Assembly: GCF_003076475.1 (NCBI RefSeq) | Contig: NZ_CP020919.1 | Coordinates: 434,001-498,000 of the forward strand | Length of the DNA: 64,000 nucleotides | Reading direction: 5' to 3' | Origin: Flavobacterium kingsejongi | GTDB lineage: Bacteria > Bacteroidota > Bacteroidia > Flavobacteriales > Flavobacteriaceae | Part shown: positions 27,691 through 36,948 of the stretch, in pieces | Layout: each line of letters begins with the position of its first letter | Position numbering within the stretch: position 1 is the stretch's first letter | Position numbers and translations under genes: made by a program | Notes under the pieces: model-generated | Told to the model about the DNA's origin: nothing | Database searches by the model: none | What the model saw: only the letters and a program-made list of their open reading frames with translations

Positions 27691-28473
27691 TTATCCTAAC
27701 AATAATGTGGAATATTTAATATTCATTAGATCACTCTCGCTTTCTATTAATGCTTCAACCAAGTTGTTATCATTATAAACCAACTCACCTCTATAATTTG
27801 TTACTGATAATTCCTGGTTTTTAGGTCTTACAGTTGGGATTCCTTCAATTTGATACCGTACAAATTCTTTTTTCTCCGGGCTGATGGACTCCTGAATTTC
27901 CTGATTCCCAAAATCAGACAAAGAGTGCTTCCTTACAATAGGCATTTCCCAAAGCAGATAATGTCCGAATAAACCATTAAAATAAAGACCAAACATTTTA
28001 TAATCCGATAGGAATTGAATTAGCCTGGCTTCATCATTAAACAAATTCGAAACTTCCAGGAAATAATTTCCAATATAATCTCCTTTGTATTCCTTTTGTA
28101 GCTCCTCCTGTGTTATGTTCCACCTGAGATTCAGTTCTTCCGTGTTGTATATTCGTACTATCTTTCCTGTACTATCCACTCCAGCCTCAATTTCATCAAA
28201 AGCATAGCCGATTTTACGGATCAGGAAGGCATCTGCTACTGCTGTTGTACTTTTGATGAAAATTTTTGCAGTAAAAATCTGGTACACATACAAATTATCC
28301 TGTTGCCCTAATGGCATAATCTCCACATTTCGAATATAGGATCGTTGAATAGGGTTTCGTGCATTCGATAGATCATCTACAATAGTTTCAAACCGATACA
28401 GATAGCGATCTCCAGCTTTGGGCCTGAGATGATATTCCTTTAAGCCATATACTGTAGAAATCATTTTTGTCAT
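27691..28473 (-). CDS. Unknown protein downstream of the Tle1-like phospholipase
   Basis: A 260-residue protein with no signal peptide, no membrane helix and no recognised motif. It starts immediately after the stop codon of the Tle1-like gene (28474), so it is translated with it. It could be a second immunity factor, an adaptor that loads the phospholipase on VgrG, or another toxin component. Cytoplasmic location argues against a simple periplasmic immunity role. I do not recognise the family. Confidence 0.6.
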   Translation of the reverse strand: MTKMISTVYGLKEYHLRPKAGDRYLYRFETIVDDLSNARNPIQRSYIRNVEIMPLGQQDNLYVYQIFTAKIFIKSTTAVADAFLIRKIGYAFDEIEAGVDSTGKIVRIYNTEELNLRWNITQEELQKEYKGDYIGNYFLEVSNLFNDEARLIQFLSDYKMFGLYFNGLFGHYLLWEMPIVRKHSLSDFGNQEIQESISPEKKEFVRYQIEGIPTVRPKNQELSVTNYRGELVYNDNNLVEALIESESDLMNIKYSTLLLG

Positions 28474-30393
28474 TTAGTGTTCAACTCTTTTTCTGTCATT
28501 ACGAGGATCCATTCCCATCCAGTCTCTGTTAGCGGACCAATGTAAATACTGATTGCGCAATTTTCTTAAAATACCCTGGGGACCGCCGTAAATTACAACC
28601 TCTTCCAGCTGTACAGTTCTTGGAATATCCTCATTTTTAGTAAATTTTTCTTCGTATAAATACTGCTCTAATACTTTCGGATTATATACTCTTGTATTAT
28701 CGGCTACTGCAGGTTTTGTTCCATTTGGATTTATCATACTCCATTCTTCCCTCAGCTTTTTCATGTTCTCTTCCGCTTCTCTCTGGTCAAGTTTCTTTTT
28801 TAGAACTGCATCATCTTGAAAATGCCATTCCGGACTATTATCAAATACATATTTATGCAATTGCTTTTTCGCATCCTCTAATAAATCGTGTCCCGCAATA
28901 CTGTATTCCTTATCCACATTCTTAACAAGCTCCTTACTCATGTGTTTCACACAATATTCAGCCATAAAATGAAGTGGAATATAACTGTATTCTTTTTTTA
29001 AAAAACGGGTTCCTGTAAGCTTTGTATATTGTAAAACACCTTTTAAATGTTTTTCTTCACTAATAACAAGTTCTTCTTCTTGATACCAGTAATCTGTGAT
29101 GAGTTTTTTTCTGAAATCATCCAGTTTTTTTTGTGGATTCCAGGAACTATAAGAATTAAACCCTACCCCTGGATGCTTGTTGACTACTTCTATTTCATCT
29201 ACTGTTTCCATGCCTGTTTCGTATGCGCCACCTATATCACAATGGACACCGGGAAGGTTTTTTTCAATCCCGGAAATCATGCGGGTTAAATCAAAGTTTT
29301 CCCGATGTTCATCTTGGGCTGTAAAGTGTACGGCCTGGCTGAATCTTCCCATATTATTCAGTTGTAATTGTTCCACATCATCACCAAAATTAAAACTGGA
29401 TCCTAAAGTTGCATGAACAAGACCCCGGAATCCTACTCGTTCTGCAGTACCCATATCTCCAAATTCTTCATAAGAAGATACCGTATCATATACTCCAACG
29501 AATCGGACTTTTACAGACAAATTACTTACTTCCTCCTGCGTCATGATACCTTTTTCCAAAAGCTTATACCCTAAATGCCCCAAACGTGGCATTAGATCCT
29601 CTTTTAAAACAGAACGCTGCACTTCTTTTCCATCGGTATCAACAAATATCGTTTTATATTTTTGTACCGGTTCGTCGGTATAACTTGTCATCGGATAATA
29701 TCCATCAGGTACTTTTTTGTCTTTTGCTTTTTTGATTGGCTTTGCATTGACTTCATACACAAAATTACGTGCGGCGGCGGCACCTCGGCTGAAACCAAAG
29801 ACATCCACCGTAACCTGAGTTAAAACTTTATTGGGTTCTTTCCTTTTTTGTTCATTAATTTTATCGGCGAGCATTTCACAACCTTTACGGACTTTACCCC
29901 TGACTCCGGTTATACCTGATCCATATTGGAATCCGTCATCAGTATCTTTTGTATTATCTAAAGTTCCAATTCCTTCAATATAAATAGTATAATTTGAATC
30001 ACAGCAAAATGACATTCGTGCAACGTTGGTATAATCGTTACTAAAACTATTGTCTACACCCAATTTATCTAACGTCCCTCTATGTGAACCTTCCAAATAA
30101 TTCAAATATTCGTTATCTCTCTTTGAATTATCGTATTTATTAGTTTCAAAAGTATATTTATAAAGAGTGTCTTCCCGTTTTCTAATTTCATCTACAGCTT
30201 TTTCCTCTTTCTGAACTTCCTCTCTTGAATTATCTTTTGCTAACTGATCCTCACCCGGGGTTCTATATTTTTTCCTAAGCCTAGTATTCTCCCGATTGTT
30301 CAATGTTCCATCAAAAAACAATCCGAATGTGAGATTTAATTCATCTTCCGGAACTACGCTAACGCCTGCATTATAAACAAATGTCTGTCCCAT
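28474..30393 (-). CDS. T6SS phospholipase effector, Tle1-like (DUF2235)
   Basis: A 639-residue alpha/beta hydrolase of the DUF2235/Tle1 group. The N-terminal F-F-D-G-T-L-N-N is typical. The nucleophile motif is G-F-S-R-G with Ser202; candidate partners are Asp303 in F-V-G-V-Y-D-T-V and His384 in G-V-H-C-D-I-G-G-A. Tle1 enzymes degrade membrane phospholipids of target cells. It carries no PAAR domain, so it probably rides on the VgrG encoded two genes upstream. A DUF2931 lipoprotein gene precedes it by 6 bases and an unknown gene follows directly. Confidence 0.87.
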   Translation of the reverse strand: MGQTFVYNAGVSVVPEDELNLTFGLFFDGTLNNRENTRLRKKYRTPGEDQLAKDNSREEVQKEEKAVDEIRKREDTLYKYTFETNKYDNSKRDNEYLNYLEGSHRGTLDKLGVDNSFSNDYTNVARMSFCCDSNYTIYIEGIGTLDNTKDTDDGFQYGSGITGVRGKVRKGCEMLADKINEQKRKEPNKVLTQVTVDVFGFSRGAAAARNFVYEVNAKPIKKAKDKKVPDGYYPMTSYTDEPVQKYKTIFVDTDGKEVQRSVLKEDLMPRLGHLGYKLLEKGIMTQEEVSNLSVKVRFVGVYDTVSSYEEFGDMGTAERVGFRGLVHATLGSSFNFGDDVEQLQLNNMGRFSQAVHFTAQDEHRENFDLTRMISGIEKNLPGVHCDIGGAYETGMETVDEIEVVNKHPGVGFNSYSSWNPQKKLDDFRKKLITDYWYQEEELVISEEKHLKGVLQYTKLTGTRFLKKEYSYIPLHFMAEYCVKHMSKELVKNVDKEYSIAGHDLLEDAKKQLHKYVFDNSPEWHFQDDAVLKKKLDQREAEENMKKLREEWSMINPNGTKPAVADNTRVYNPKVLEQYLYEEKFTKNEDIPRTVQLEEVVIYGGPQGILRKLRNQYLHWSANRDWMGMDPRNDRKRVEH

Positions 30394-30399
30394 AACTAT

Positions 30400-31509
30400 T
30401 TATTTTTTTCGCGATTCATATACTTTTACATCACTATTGGTCAACGGTATTTCTTTCCCATTACTTTTTAGCACTACAGTAATAAATGTATTGAGCTGAT
30501 TCACCCGAAATTCAATTTCAATATTGGCCTTTTTGTCTACTTTATGGATTTCACTAAATGCAGCAACTATTTCTTTTTCATCAAATTTAACCGTACCACC
30601 ATAACGTTTTCCATTGGCGGCCCTCCATCCGAAATTGAATGTGTTTGGAATAGCTCTGGAAACATAGTCCGCAGTTGGAATGTTTTCTTTGATTATTTCT
30701 TCTTGTTCCCCATTAAAATTGGCAAAGAAAACATCTTCCATTTTCCCCTCATTTTGTACAACGAAAACAGGACGCCAGCTATATCGTTCCCTATAACTGT
30801 CCCATAAATGGAATGGAATGGATTGGTTTTTATTTTTGTGTTGGAATTCTTTAGGCACTATTTTTTCATTCTCCATAATCTCTTTCCTGTATTCAGAACT
30901 AAAGAGAAGTTTTTCGTGACTATCCAGTTGTGCTATTTCTTCTGCAGGAATTACAATTTTATCTCCTTTATAACGTCCCACTTCCACTTGCCTTCCGGGG
31001 CCGGAAAGCCATATTACAACCACACCGCCCGGAGCCATCCCTACAACAATGTAATTGTATTTTTCATTTCGCATTTCACCATTCGCATCTTTACTGGGAT
31101 ATCCCTCTCTAAATAGGCGAACCATTTTATCATAGTCAATTGCGGTATCTACATGGTAGAAAGTATCCTCGGCATAAGAAAGCCATATTACATCCAAATG
31201 TTTCGGTACCCCTTTTACACCACTACTCATACTTCTCCCCGTAATACCCCATGGGCCTCCATGAGTTCCGAGATATAAACTAGTACTGCCTCCATCCCAT
31301 TCCAAACTACCATGATAGACGTCTATAGGATATCCTGTTGGACATGATATTGTTTCCTGCCAATAAAATTTATCCGTGGTAATGGGTGCATTTGTTCCCG
31401 TATTTGTTATAGTCGTTGTATCCATTTGCTTTTTTGTATGTTCCTGGCAAGAAGTACCAAGAGTCAGTAACAGTGTTAATCCGTATATATAAGGTTTTAT
31501 TAATTTCAT
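30400..31509 (-). CDS. DUF2931 lipoprotein, candidate immunity to the Tle1-like effector
   Basis: A 369-residue predicted lipoprotein; the lipobox is L-T-L-G-T-S-C. The ATG at 31509 gives a normal lipoprotein signal, while the longer frame from 31563 would put 18 charged residues before it. The H-G-S-L-E-W-D-G-G region with G-G-P-W-G and L-D-V-I-W-L-S-Y fits DUF2931, a family often found beside Tle-type effectors. It lies between vgrG and the phospholipase gene, so it is the best immunity candidate. Confidence 0.72.
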   Translation of the reverse strand: MKLIKPYIYGLTLLLTLGTSCQEHTKKQMDTTTITNTGTNAPITTDKFYWQETISCPTGYPIDVYHGSLEWDGGSTSLYLGTHGGPWGITGRSMSSGVKGVPKHLDVIWLSYAEDTFYHVDTAIDYDKMVRLFREGYPSKDANGEMRNEKYNYIVVGMAPGGVVVIWLSGPGRQVEVGRYKGDKIVIPAEEIAQLDSHEKLLFSSEYRKEIMENEKIVPKEFQHKNKNQSIPFHLWDSYRERYSWRPVFVVQNEGKMEDVFFANFNGEQEEIIKENIPTADYVSRAIPNTFNFGWRAANGKRYGGTVKFDEKEIVAAFSEIHKVDKKANIEIEFRVNQLNTFITVVLKSNGKEIPLTNSDVKVYESRKK

Positions 31510-31587
31510 TAGTCTCGAATTTTCTAATACTGAAAGCTCCACCTTATTGTGTATATCATCCATTTTGATTGCTCTTTTTCGCAGGCT

Positions 31588-33396
31588 TTATCCTTTATTT
31601 ACTTTGGCATCTATAGCTCCCAATACAGTAGCTACCCCGGCACTCTGGAAGAAAATATCACCATGTTCTGCTTTGTGGGTTGTAGTCGCTGTACTTTCGC
31701 TTAAATCACCTCCTATTTTTACGGTTTTATTTTCATTTATGGTTTCAAAAGCTTCCATTGCCTGCAGCCTGTCTTTCATTTCTATAGTGGTTGTCCTGTT
31801 TTCGCCCACTTGGGTAATCATATCTTTTCCAACATTAATATTGAAATTCTCTCCTACAGTAAACGTCATATTTTTCGGAGCATTTACAGTGATGTTACCC
31901 TTTCCATCCATTTTCCAGGTATTGCCACTCGGATCCTCAATAAAAACACTTCCCTCTGCATCATCCATTATTACTTTGGTACCTGAACGGGTTTGTATTA
32001 CTTTTTTATCGTTGCCCGAAGTATGGTATTCACTCATTGCGGGACCGTTATACATTGCGCCCAAAACAAAAGGTTTTTCTGCATTACCACCTTCAAAAGC
32101 AATCAACACTTCTTCTCCTACCTCTGGAACGAAATAAAAGCCTTTTCCTCCTCCGGAATGCGGATTTGTCATTCGGATCCAGGGTGTATTAGTACCATTG
32201 TCCTGTTGCCAGGCAAAAGCAACCTGAATACGACCTAAACCAGACGGATCATCATTGGAGATAACTGTTGCAGGTTGTGATTCTGCCATTGGAAAGCTGT
32301 GCACATTGCCATAAGGCGGAGCAGCCACAGTGTCAGGAACTGCATCGAAAGTATTATGGTAATTCCCCGATTCATCACAGACATGCGTTATATCGGTTAC
32401 GAGGTAACTTCCAAAACTTTGCTCCTGTAACCCATCAGAAAGATTACCGGTTAATGAGAATGCAGGTTCTTTTATCTGTACGACATCCCCAATCCGCAAT
32501 CCGGTTTCATCAGAATCACCTTTGGCAGTCACTAAATCAGCAGCGCGGGAATTGAGTTGTGTGGTCACCCGATCCATCAGATGGGTTCTGGAATTCCCTT
32601 CTTCTAAAGAGTGGGAATATAAAAGCGTTGCACTATTTGGAAACAGTAGCTTAGAAGATTCATACATTGATTTTGAATAGCCTTCTGCTGCATAATCCAC
32701 TTCTGAAGAACTTGCTTTTTGGGTTTCTCCATTCGAAGGATCATAACCAACATATTCAAAAGCAAGTGATTTCGCCCGCATTTCAATATTAAAAGAATGT
32801 AATGTCCTTCCATATTCAAGGGTAAAGGTTTTTGATTTAGGGGCTCCAAAACGAAGTTCTTCCCCATTATAATAAAACCACTGCCCTTTTTTCTGCGCCA
32901 TACGGCATAAAAAAGCGAAATCACTTTCCCCATATTGAACCGTATAAGGCATTGTAACACTATTCCGAATTTCAACTGCAGGTTTTAAGTTTTCCGTATT
33001 ATAGCTTTTTAGGACTTCCTGTACAATATCCGAGAGGGAAGCATCAGTGAAAGAACGGGTATTAGGCGGGCCTTCCAAAACTATAGTAGGACTATATCCG
33101 TTAATGATAATACCACCCGAAGCGCCAGCTGTTCGCACCATCTGCGCCTCTGTTATTACACCCGTAAAGAGTAATGGCGAATCGGTCTGCATATTGTTTG
33201 GCGCTATTGTTATTTTTATAGTCTGCCCTACATAACCCATAGCTTTATCAATACCCTGGCTTACAAATTCCTTAGGCAACGGTTGTAGTATTGAAAAGCG
33301 ATGGTGCGTATGCACTTTTTGGTTGATCACCAACTTAGAGAACCGGGTTAGGGTTTCTCCGCCAATCTGAATTGTAATCTGAGTACTTATAGGCAT
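31588..33396 (-). CDS. vgrG: T6SS spike protein VgrG (TssI)
   Basis: A 602-residue trimeric spike protein. The N-terminal gp27-like part runs to about residue 370, with Y-G-E-S-D-F-A-F-L-C-R typical of VgrG. A gp5-like OB fold follows (I-S-N-D-D-P-S-G-L-G-R-I-Q-V, then P-W-I-R-M-T and P-E-V-G-E-E-V-L-I-A-F). The C-terminal beta prism has repeated V-G-x-N/D segments. No toxin extension is present. It should be capped by one of the DUF4280 PAAR-like effectors and should deliver the phospholipase encoded downstream. Confidence 0.93.
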   Translation of the reverse strand: MPISTQITIQIGGETLTRFSKLVINQKVHTHHRFSILQPLPKEFVSQGIDKAMGYVGQTIKITIAPNNMQTDSPLLFTGVITEAQMVRTAGASGGIIINGYSPTIVLEGPPNTRSFTDASLSDIVQEVLKSYNTENLKPAVEIRNSVTMPYTVQYGESDFAFLCRMAQKKGQWFYYNGEELRFGAPKSKTFTLEYGRTLHSFNIEMRAKSLAFEYVGYDPSNGETQKASSSEVDYAAEGYSKSMYESSKLLFPNSATLLYSHSLEEGNSRTHLMDRVTTQLNSRAADLVTAKGDSDETGLRIGDVVQIKEPAFSLTGNLSDGLQEQSFGSYLVTDITHVCDESGNYHNTFDAVPDTVAAPPYGNVHSFPMAESQPATVISNDDPSGLGRIQVAFAWQQDNGTNTPWIRMTNPHSGGGKGFYFVPEVGEEVLIAFEGGNAEKPFVLGAMYNGPAMSEYHTSGNDKKVIQTRSGTKVIMDDAEGSVFIEDPSGNTWKMDGKGNITVNAPKNMTFTVGENFNINVGKDMITQVGENRTTTIEMKDRLQAMEAFETINENKTVKIGGDLSESTATTTHKAEHGDIFFQSAGVATVLGAIDAKVNKG

Positions 33397-33566
33397 GGCT
33401 TAATATTTTAAATGAAACTTCCAACTGTTATCAATCCCTATAATTCTTCCGAATCACCAAAGGATGCTACAACAGGAATCGTATTATTACAGATTATACT
33501 TTTATTCTATTTCAAATTTCAATGCTAAAATTTGTGTTGTGATAGCGGTACAATAAAATGACTATT

Positions 33567-34274
33567 TTACTGATACAGGGCTACCAATCTATCTTTCGCC
33601 CTCGTATAATTAGGCTCCACTTCCAATGCTTTTTTATAGTCTGCCGAGGCTTTATCCTTTTTTCCTAATTCCCGGTACAAATCGCCACGATTCGTGACAA
33701 TCTGGGCACTTTTGGGAAATGTATTTATAGCTACAGCATAAGCCTCCAGTGCTTCCTCATATTGTCCAGAAGCATATAATAAGGCGGCTTTAAAATTATA
33801 TCCGATACTCCATTTTGGATATATTGCATTCAGTTGCTGAATCACTTTTAAAGCTGAATCTACCTGATTGTTATCTGCCAGTACAGTTGCCTGATTGATA
33901 TAAAACCACTTATTATCTGGGTTTAATCGTATCGCTTCTCCAAAAGAGGCTACTGCAGCAACCGATTGTTGATTTTTGAGTTGCATTTTGCCCTTAAAAT
34001 TTTTGATATCCGCATTATCCGGATCTAATCTTTCAAGTTCTAAGGCAATCTCCAATGCTTTTTCATATTCCTGGGCACGAATTGCCGCTGACGCTCGTTT
34101 ATTCAATTCTTTTACAGCTGTAGAAAAGGAACTAATCCTACCGGTCAAGGCCTCATTTTCAACTTGTAATTCCTTGCGATATGCTTCATCCAGTTCGTTA
34201 GATTGCTTTTGCCCCAATACTGGAATTACAGACAGGCAAAAAACCAATAACTGATATACAAATCGCTGCATCAT
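33567..34274 (-). CDS. Secreted TPR-repeat protein
   Basis: A 235-residue protein with a signal peptide (V-Y-Q-L-L-V-F-C-L-S-V-I-P-V-L-G-Q), a short coiled segment and about four tetratricopeptide repeats covering residues 60-235. TPRs bind partner proteins. It lies in the T6SS minus arm between vgrG and the toxin-23 cassette. A structural or assembly role in the periplasm is possible, but no T6SS-specific family could be named. Confidence 0.75.
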   Translation of the reverse strand: MMQRFVYQLLVFCLSVIPVLGQKQSNELDEAYRKELQVENEALTGRISSFSTAVKELNKRASAAIRAQEYEKALEIALELERLDPDNADIKNFKGKMQLKNQQSVAAVASFGEAIRLNPDNKWFYINQATVLADNNQVDSALKVIQQLNAIYPKWSIGYNFKAALLYASGQYEEALEAYAVAINTFPKSAQIVTNRGDLYRELGKKDKASADYKKALEVEPNYTRAKDRLVALYQ

Positions 34275-34321
34275 ACTGTACTATTCAAATTATACATTTA
34301 TTTTGAACCGTTTTTCAATTG

Positions 34322-34903
34322 CTACCAATACGGAATGATCTTTTCAATTTTAGCATCCTTCAAAGGGACGAAAAAATAGTATTCTTTATAATAATCGATA
34401 AAATTCTGATCTTCAAATTTGCCATTCCCCTCATGTGCTTTTACGATTACAAGCTGGTCTTCTTCAAGATACCCATAATAATACGTAAATTGTTTTCGGG
34501 GTGTTACATAATTTTGAATGATTATCCTGCTATCCTGCAGCTTATAATACCCTTCAAATAAAGTCGCTTTCGGATGGAGTTTCCGCGCTTCATAATCCGC
34601 TATAAGTGCATGCGCATAATCGGTACTATTTTTCAGTTGATGTTCCAGATCCAATATAAGATTCGATTGTCCACCACGATAAAATTTATAAAACTTATGC
34701 TCTTTGGGTTCTTTCTCCGTTCCTCCATTCTCATCCGTTTTTATTTTCTTCAATACATATACACCGTCAGTACGAAGTAATGTATTGGAGGGCAACACAA
34801 AATTGGGATCAAAAAAAGGATAATCTTGTTTGACATAACGCTTTTGTGCGCAGGAAGAAAAAAAGGCAACCAAAATCATCATAGCATATAAATTACTTTT
34901 CAT
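34322..34903 (-). CDS. Lipoprotein, candidate immunity to the toxin-23-like effector
   Basis: A 193-residue predicted lipoprotein with the signal M-I-L-V-A-F-F-S-S-C. No family was recognised; the sequence is rich in Tyr and Lys. Its ATG overlaps the stop codon of the toxin-23-like gene by one base, the spacing usual for effector-immunity pairs. An alternative is a structural T6SS lipoprotein such as TssQ, which is otherwise not identified here. Confidence 0.6.
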   Translation of the reverse strand: MKSNLYAMMILVAFFSSCAQKRYVKQDYPFFDPNFVLPSNTLLRTDGVYVLKKIKTDENGGTEKEPKEHKFYKFYRGGQSNLILDLEHQLKNSTDYAHALIADYEARKLHPKATLFEGYYKLQDSRIIIQNYVTPRKQFTYYYGYLEEDQLVIVKAHEGNGKFEDQNFIDYYKEYYFFVPLKDAKIEKIIPYW

Positions 34904-35838
34904 CAGAACCCTTTACTAAAATTAGGCCCCACCTGAACTTCCCAGTAATCAGGGCGTTTTGATGGTATAAGGTGGAAATTTATCGTTCTGTGGATTACAT
35001 CCTGAGAAATCATATGACTCGCACCCAATCCGTTTACCCTTGCAGTACCATTTGGTGTCCTCACAATACCAGAAGTCCTTCCCATATTCAAATCGAAAGA
35101 ATGCTGTTCTGCTGACCACGGTATATTATCCCTACTGGCTTTTAAAAAATCAGTATCAATTTCGCTTGCGAATGTTGGCGTATAGTTCAAAGCACGATTC
35201 CTGGTGCGTTCCAGCCAGCTTCCCTGATTGGTCTGTGTGAATTCCTCCAGGCTTTTTTCAGCATTGAGCCTATCGCGCTCGCTTTCAGAATCGGTATCGG
35301 CTGTAAAAACATCACTGGCGACAATAACCTGATAATCGCTATTTTTAGCTCCAAATGTAAAATTACCACCACCCGTCCACCAACGGTCATGTCCATCACT
35401 GATCCCTATCTTTTTAAAGGCACCAAAATCATTATACGTCTGAAAGCTAAAATCACCGGCACGCAGTTGTACAAAACCAACATGCTGATTCCTTCCACTA
35501 TTGTTCAGTATAAGATTGGTTCCCATGGTAGCAGAATATTGATACCGGTCTTCCAGTCCTGATCCGCTATCTACATGAAGAGGATAAACAGTCATAGGAT
35601 TACCATGTCCAGCTCCGGTAGTAATTTTCCCGGTAAGGACAGTATCAAAATGCATCATGTTGCTATCGGATCTGGCACCAATTCCTCCGTTGTAAAAGTT
35701 AACGGCAAGATTAGCTCCCGGCTGTACAAATCCCATCCTCTTGCTCACTCCCACTCCGGCAGTTCCGCTCATATATGATTTGCCGCCACCGAAATGCCAG
35801 TTTAAACCGAAAAAAAAGGTAGTTTCAAGTTCGTCCAT
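34903..35838 (-). CDS. Polymorphic toxin type 23-like putative effector
   Basis: A 311-residue protein without signal peptide. A glycine-rich N-terminal half (F-F-F-G-L-N-W-H-F-G-G-G, A-G-V-G-V-S-K) is followed by a region with Y-N-D-F and G-D/H-D-R-W-W-T-G-G-G-N that resembles the toxin 23 domain of polymorphic toxins. The activity of that domain is not established. The gene starts 10 bases after an hcp-like gene and overlaps a lipoprotein gene at its end. This placement suggests an effector loaded in a dedicated Hcp. Confidence 0.6.
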   Translation of the reverse strand: MDELETTFFFGLNWHFGGGKSYMSGTAGVGVSKRMGFVQPGANLAVNFYNGGIGARSDSNMMHFDTVLTGKITTGAGHGNPMTVYPLHVDSGSGLEDRYQYSATMGTNLILNNSGRNQHVGFVQLRAGDFSFQTYNDFGAFKKIGISDGHDRWWTGGGNFTFGAKNSDYQVIVASDVFTADTDSESERDRLNAEKSLEEFTQTNQGSWLERTRNRALNYTPTFASEIDTDFLKASRDNIPWSAEQHSFDLNMGRTSGIVRTPNGTARVNGLGASHMISQDVIHRTINFHLIPSKRPDYWEVQVGPNFSKGF

Positions 35839-35848
35839 AACTAATTGA

Positions 35849-36244
35849 TTAGAATTTCAAAGGCCAGTTCCTTGCAAATTGGGAACCATTCATATTGATC
35901 TCCTTGGCAGAAACCACAATTTCTATTTTCATAGACATGGTATTATATGCCACAAAAAGCTCATCATAACGAATACAGTACGCTTCTTTGAATTGTAATT
36001 CACGCATTTTCGAAATAGCATCTCTCCTGTAGAAAGTCAGCTTTCCGTTTTTTGTCTGTGAGTTACTTACCATCCAGTCAAAAAGCATGGTGCTTTTTGT
36101 AGATTCTACTACAATACGGATTTTCCCTCCGGCAGGATCTGCTGAAGGTTTACCGCTTTTGTCGGTATCCTGGCCAATAGTGCACTGGAATTCCAGTACA
36201 TTCATGACTTCACCATCAATTTCGAGCTTTGCTAAAAAAGACAT
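35849..36244 (-). CDS. Second Hcp-type tube protein (TssD), effector-linked
   Basis: A 131-residue Hcp/TssD protein with the family start M-S-F-L-A-K-L and V-V-E-S-T in the core. It differs clearly from the other TssD at 36359-36745, especially after residue 80. It lies immediately before the toxin-23-like gene. Hcp rings can act as effector chaperones, so this copy may be specialised for that toxin. Confidence 0.85.
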   Translation of the reverse strand: MSFLAKLEIDGEVMNVLEFQCTIGQDTDKSGKPSADPAGGKIRIVVESTKSTMLFDWMVSNSQTKNGKLTFYRRDAISKMRELQFKEAYCIRYDELFVAYNTMSMKIEIVVSAKEINMNGSQFARNWPLKF

Positions 36245-36293
36245 ATATAAAAATTTAATAAATTAAAAGAATCCTGAAAACAACATGAAACAA

Positions 36294-36328
36294 TAATAAA
36301 GGGAATGTGTGATACAGCCCCTTTATCA
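36294..36328 (-). terminator. Terminator-like hairpin after tssD
   Basis: ATAAAGGG (36296-36303) pairs with CCCTTTAT (36319-36326). On the minus strand a T-rich stretch follows. It lies between tssD and the second hcp and could cut readthrough, giving more tssD than downstream effector transcript. Confidence 0.5.
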
Positions 36329-36358
36329 TTTAATTTTCAGTGTAAAATTCCAATCGAA

Positions 36359-36745
36359 TTATACCCATTCGTTAATATGTCCACCACCTCCACAGCTAAT
36401 TTCTTTAGCAGAGATTGTAAATGTTTCAACCAGAGGATTTCCTCCTGTTGCATCGAATGTTTCCTTGTACTTTATTAAGTAGCCTTCTTTCCAGTTCATT
36501 TCTTTTAGTTTAGCATCAGTATCACGCTTAACATATTGAATTGAACCATCTTTACGCTCGAAATTATTGGTCATCCATTCGAAGAAGAATGAATCGCCAG
36601 TAGATTCTACAGTTAAGTTAATTGTTCCTCCGCGGGTTACAGAAGATGGGCGGCCTGTTGCATCGATTTCCTGATGCAGATCATAAGAAGCACTTAAGAT
36701 GTTTAGCTCTTTACCGCCAACTTTGAGTTTTGATTTGAATGACAT
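36359..36745 (-). CDS. tssD: Hcp tube protein TssD
   Basis: A 128-residue subunit of the inner tube that is propelled out during firing. The start M-S-F-K-S-K-L-K-V-G-G-K and the L-T-V-E-S-T core are typical of the Bacteroidota TssD family. It is preceded by a leader of about 200 bases after tssC containing a hairpin at 36910-36934, and is followed by a terminator-like hairpin. Both fit separate, high expression, as expected for the main tube protein. Confidence 0.92.
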   Translation of the reverse strand: MSFKSKLKVGGKELNILSASYDLHQEIDATGRPSSVTRGGTINLTVESTGDSFFFEWMTNNFERKDGSIQYVKRDTDAKLKEMNWKEGYLIKYKETFDATGGNPLVETFTISAKEISCGGGGHINEWV

Positions 36746-36948
36746 AATAAAAAAATTTAAGGATTAAAATTTATTGATTTATATAAGTAAGGTGAATTTC
36801 TTATATTAAATAGAATAATATCTAATTTACTTAAAAATACCGAAAAGCTGTCATTAAAACTCTTAAATAAAACGAAAATTTTTGATTAACTTTTTGATTT
36901 TTAACATCTTGAACTGTCGCAATATGTCAGTTCAGTATAGTTATAACA

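Noticed and set aside
36910..36934. TGAACTG/CAGTTCA hairpin between tssC and tssD as a terminator
   Set aside because: There is no T run after it on the minus strand; it may only be a leader structure.
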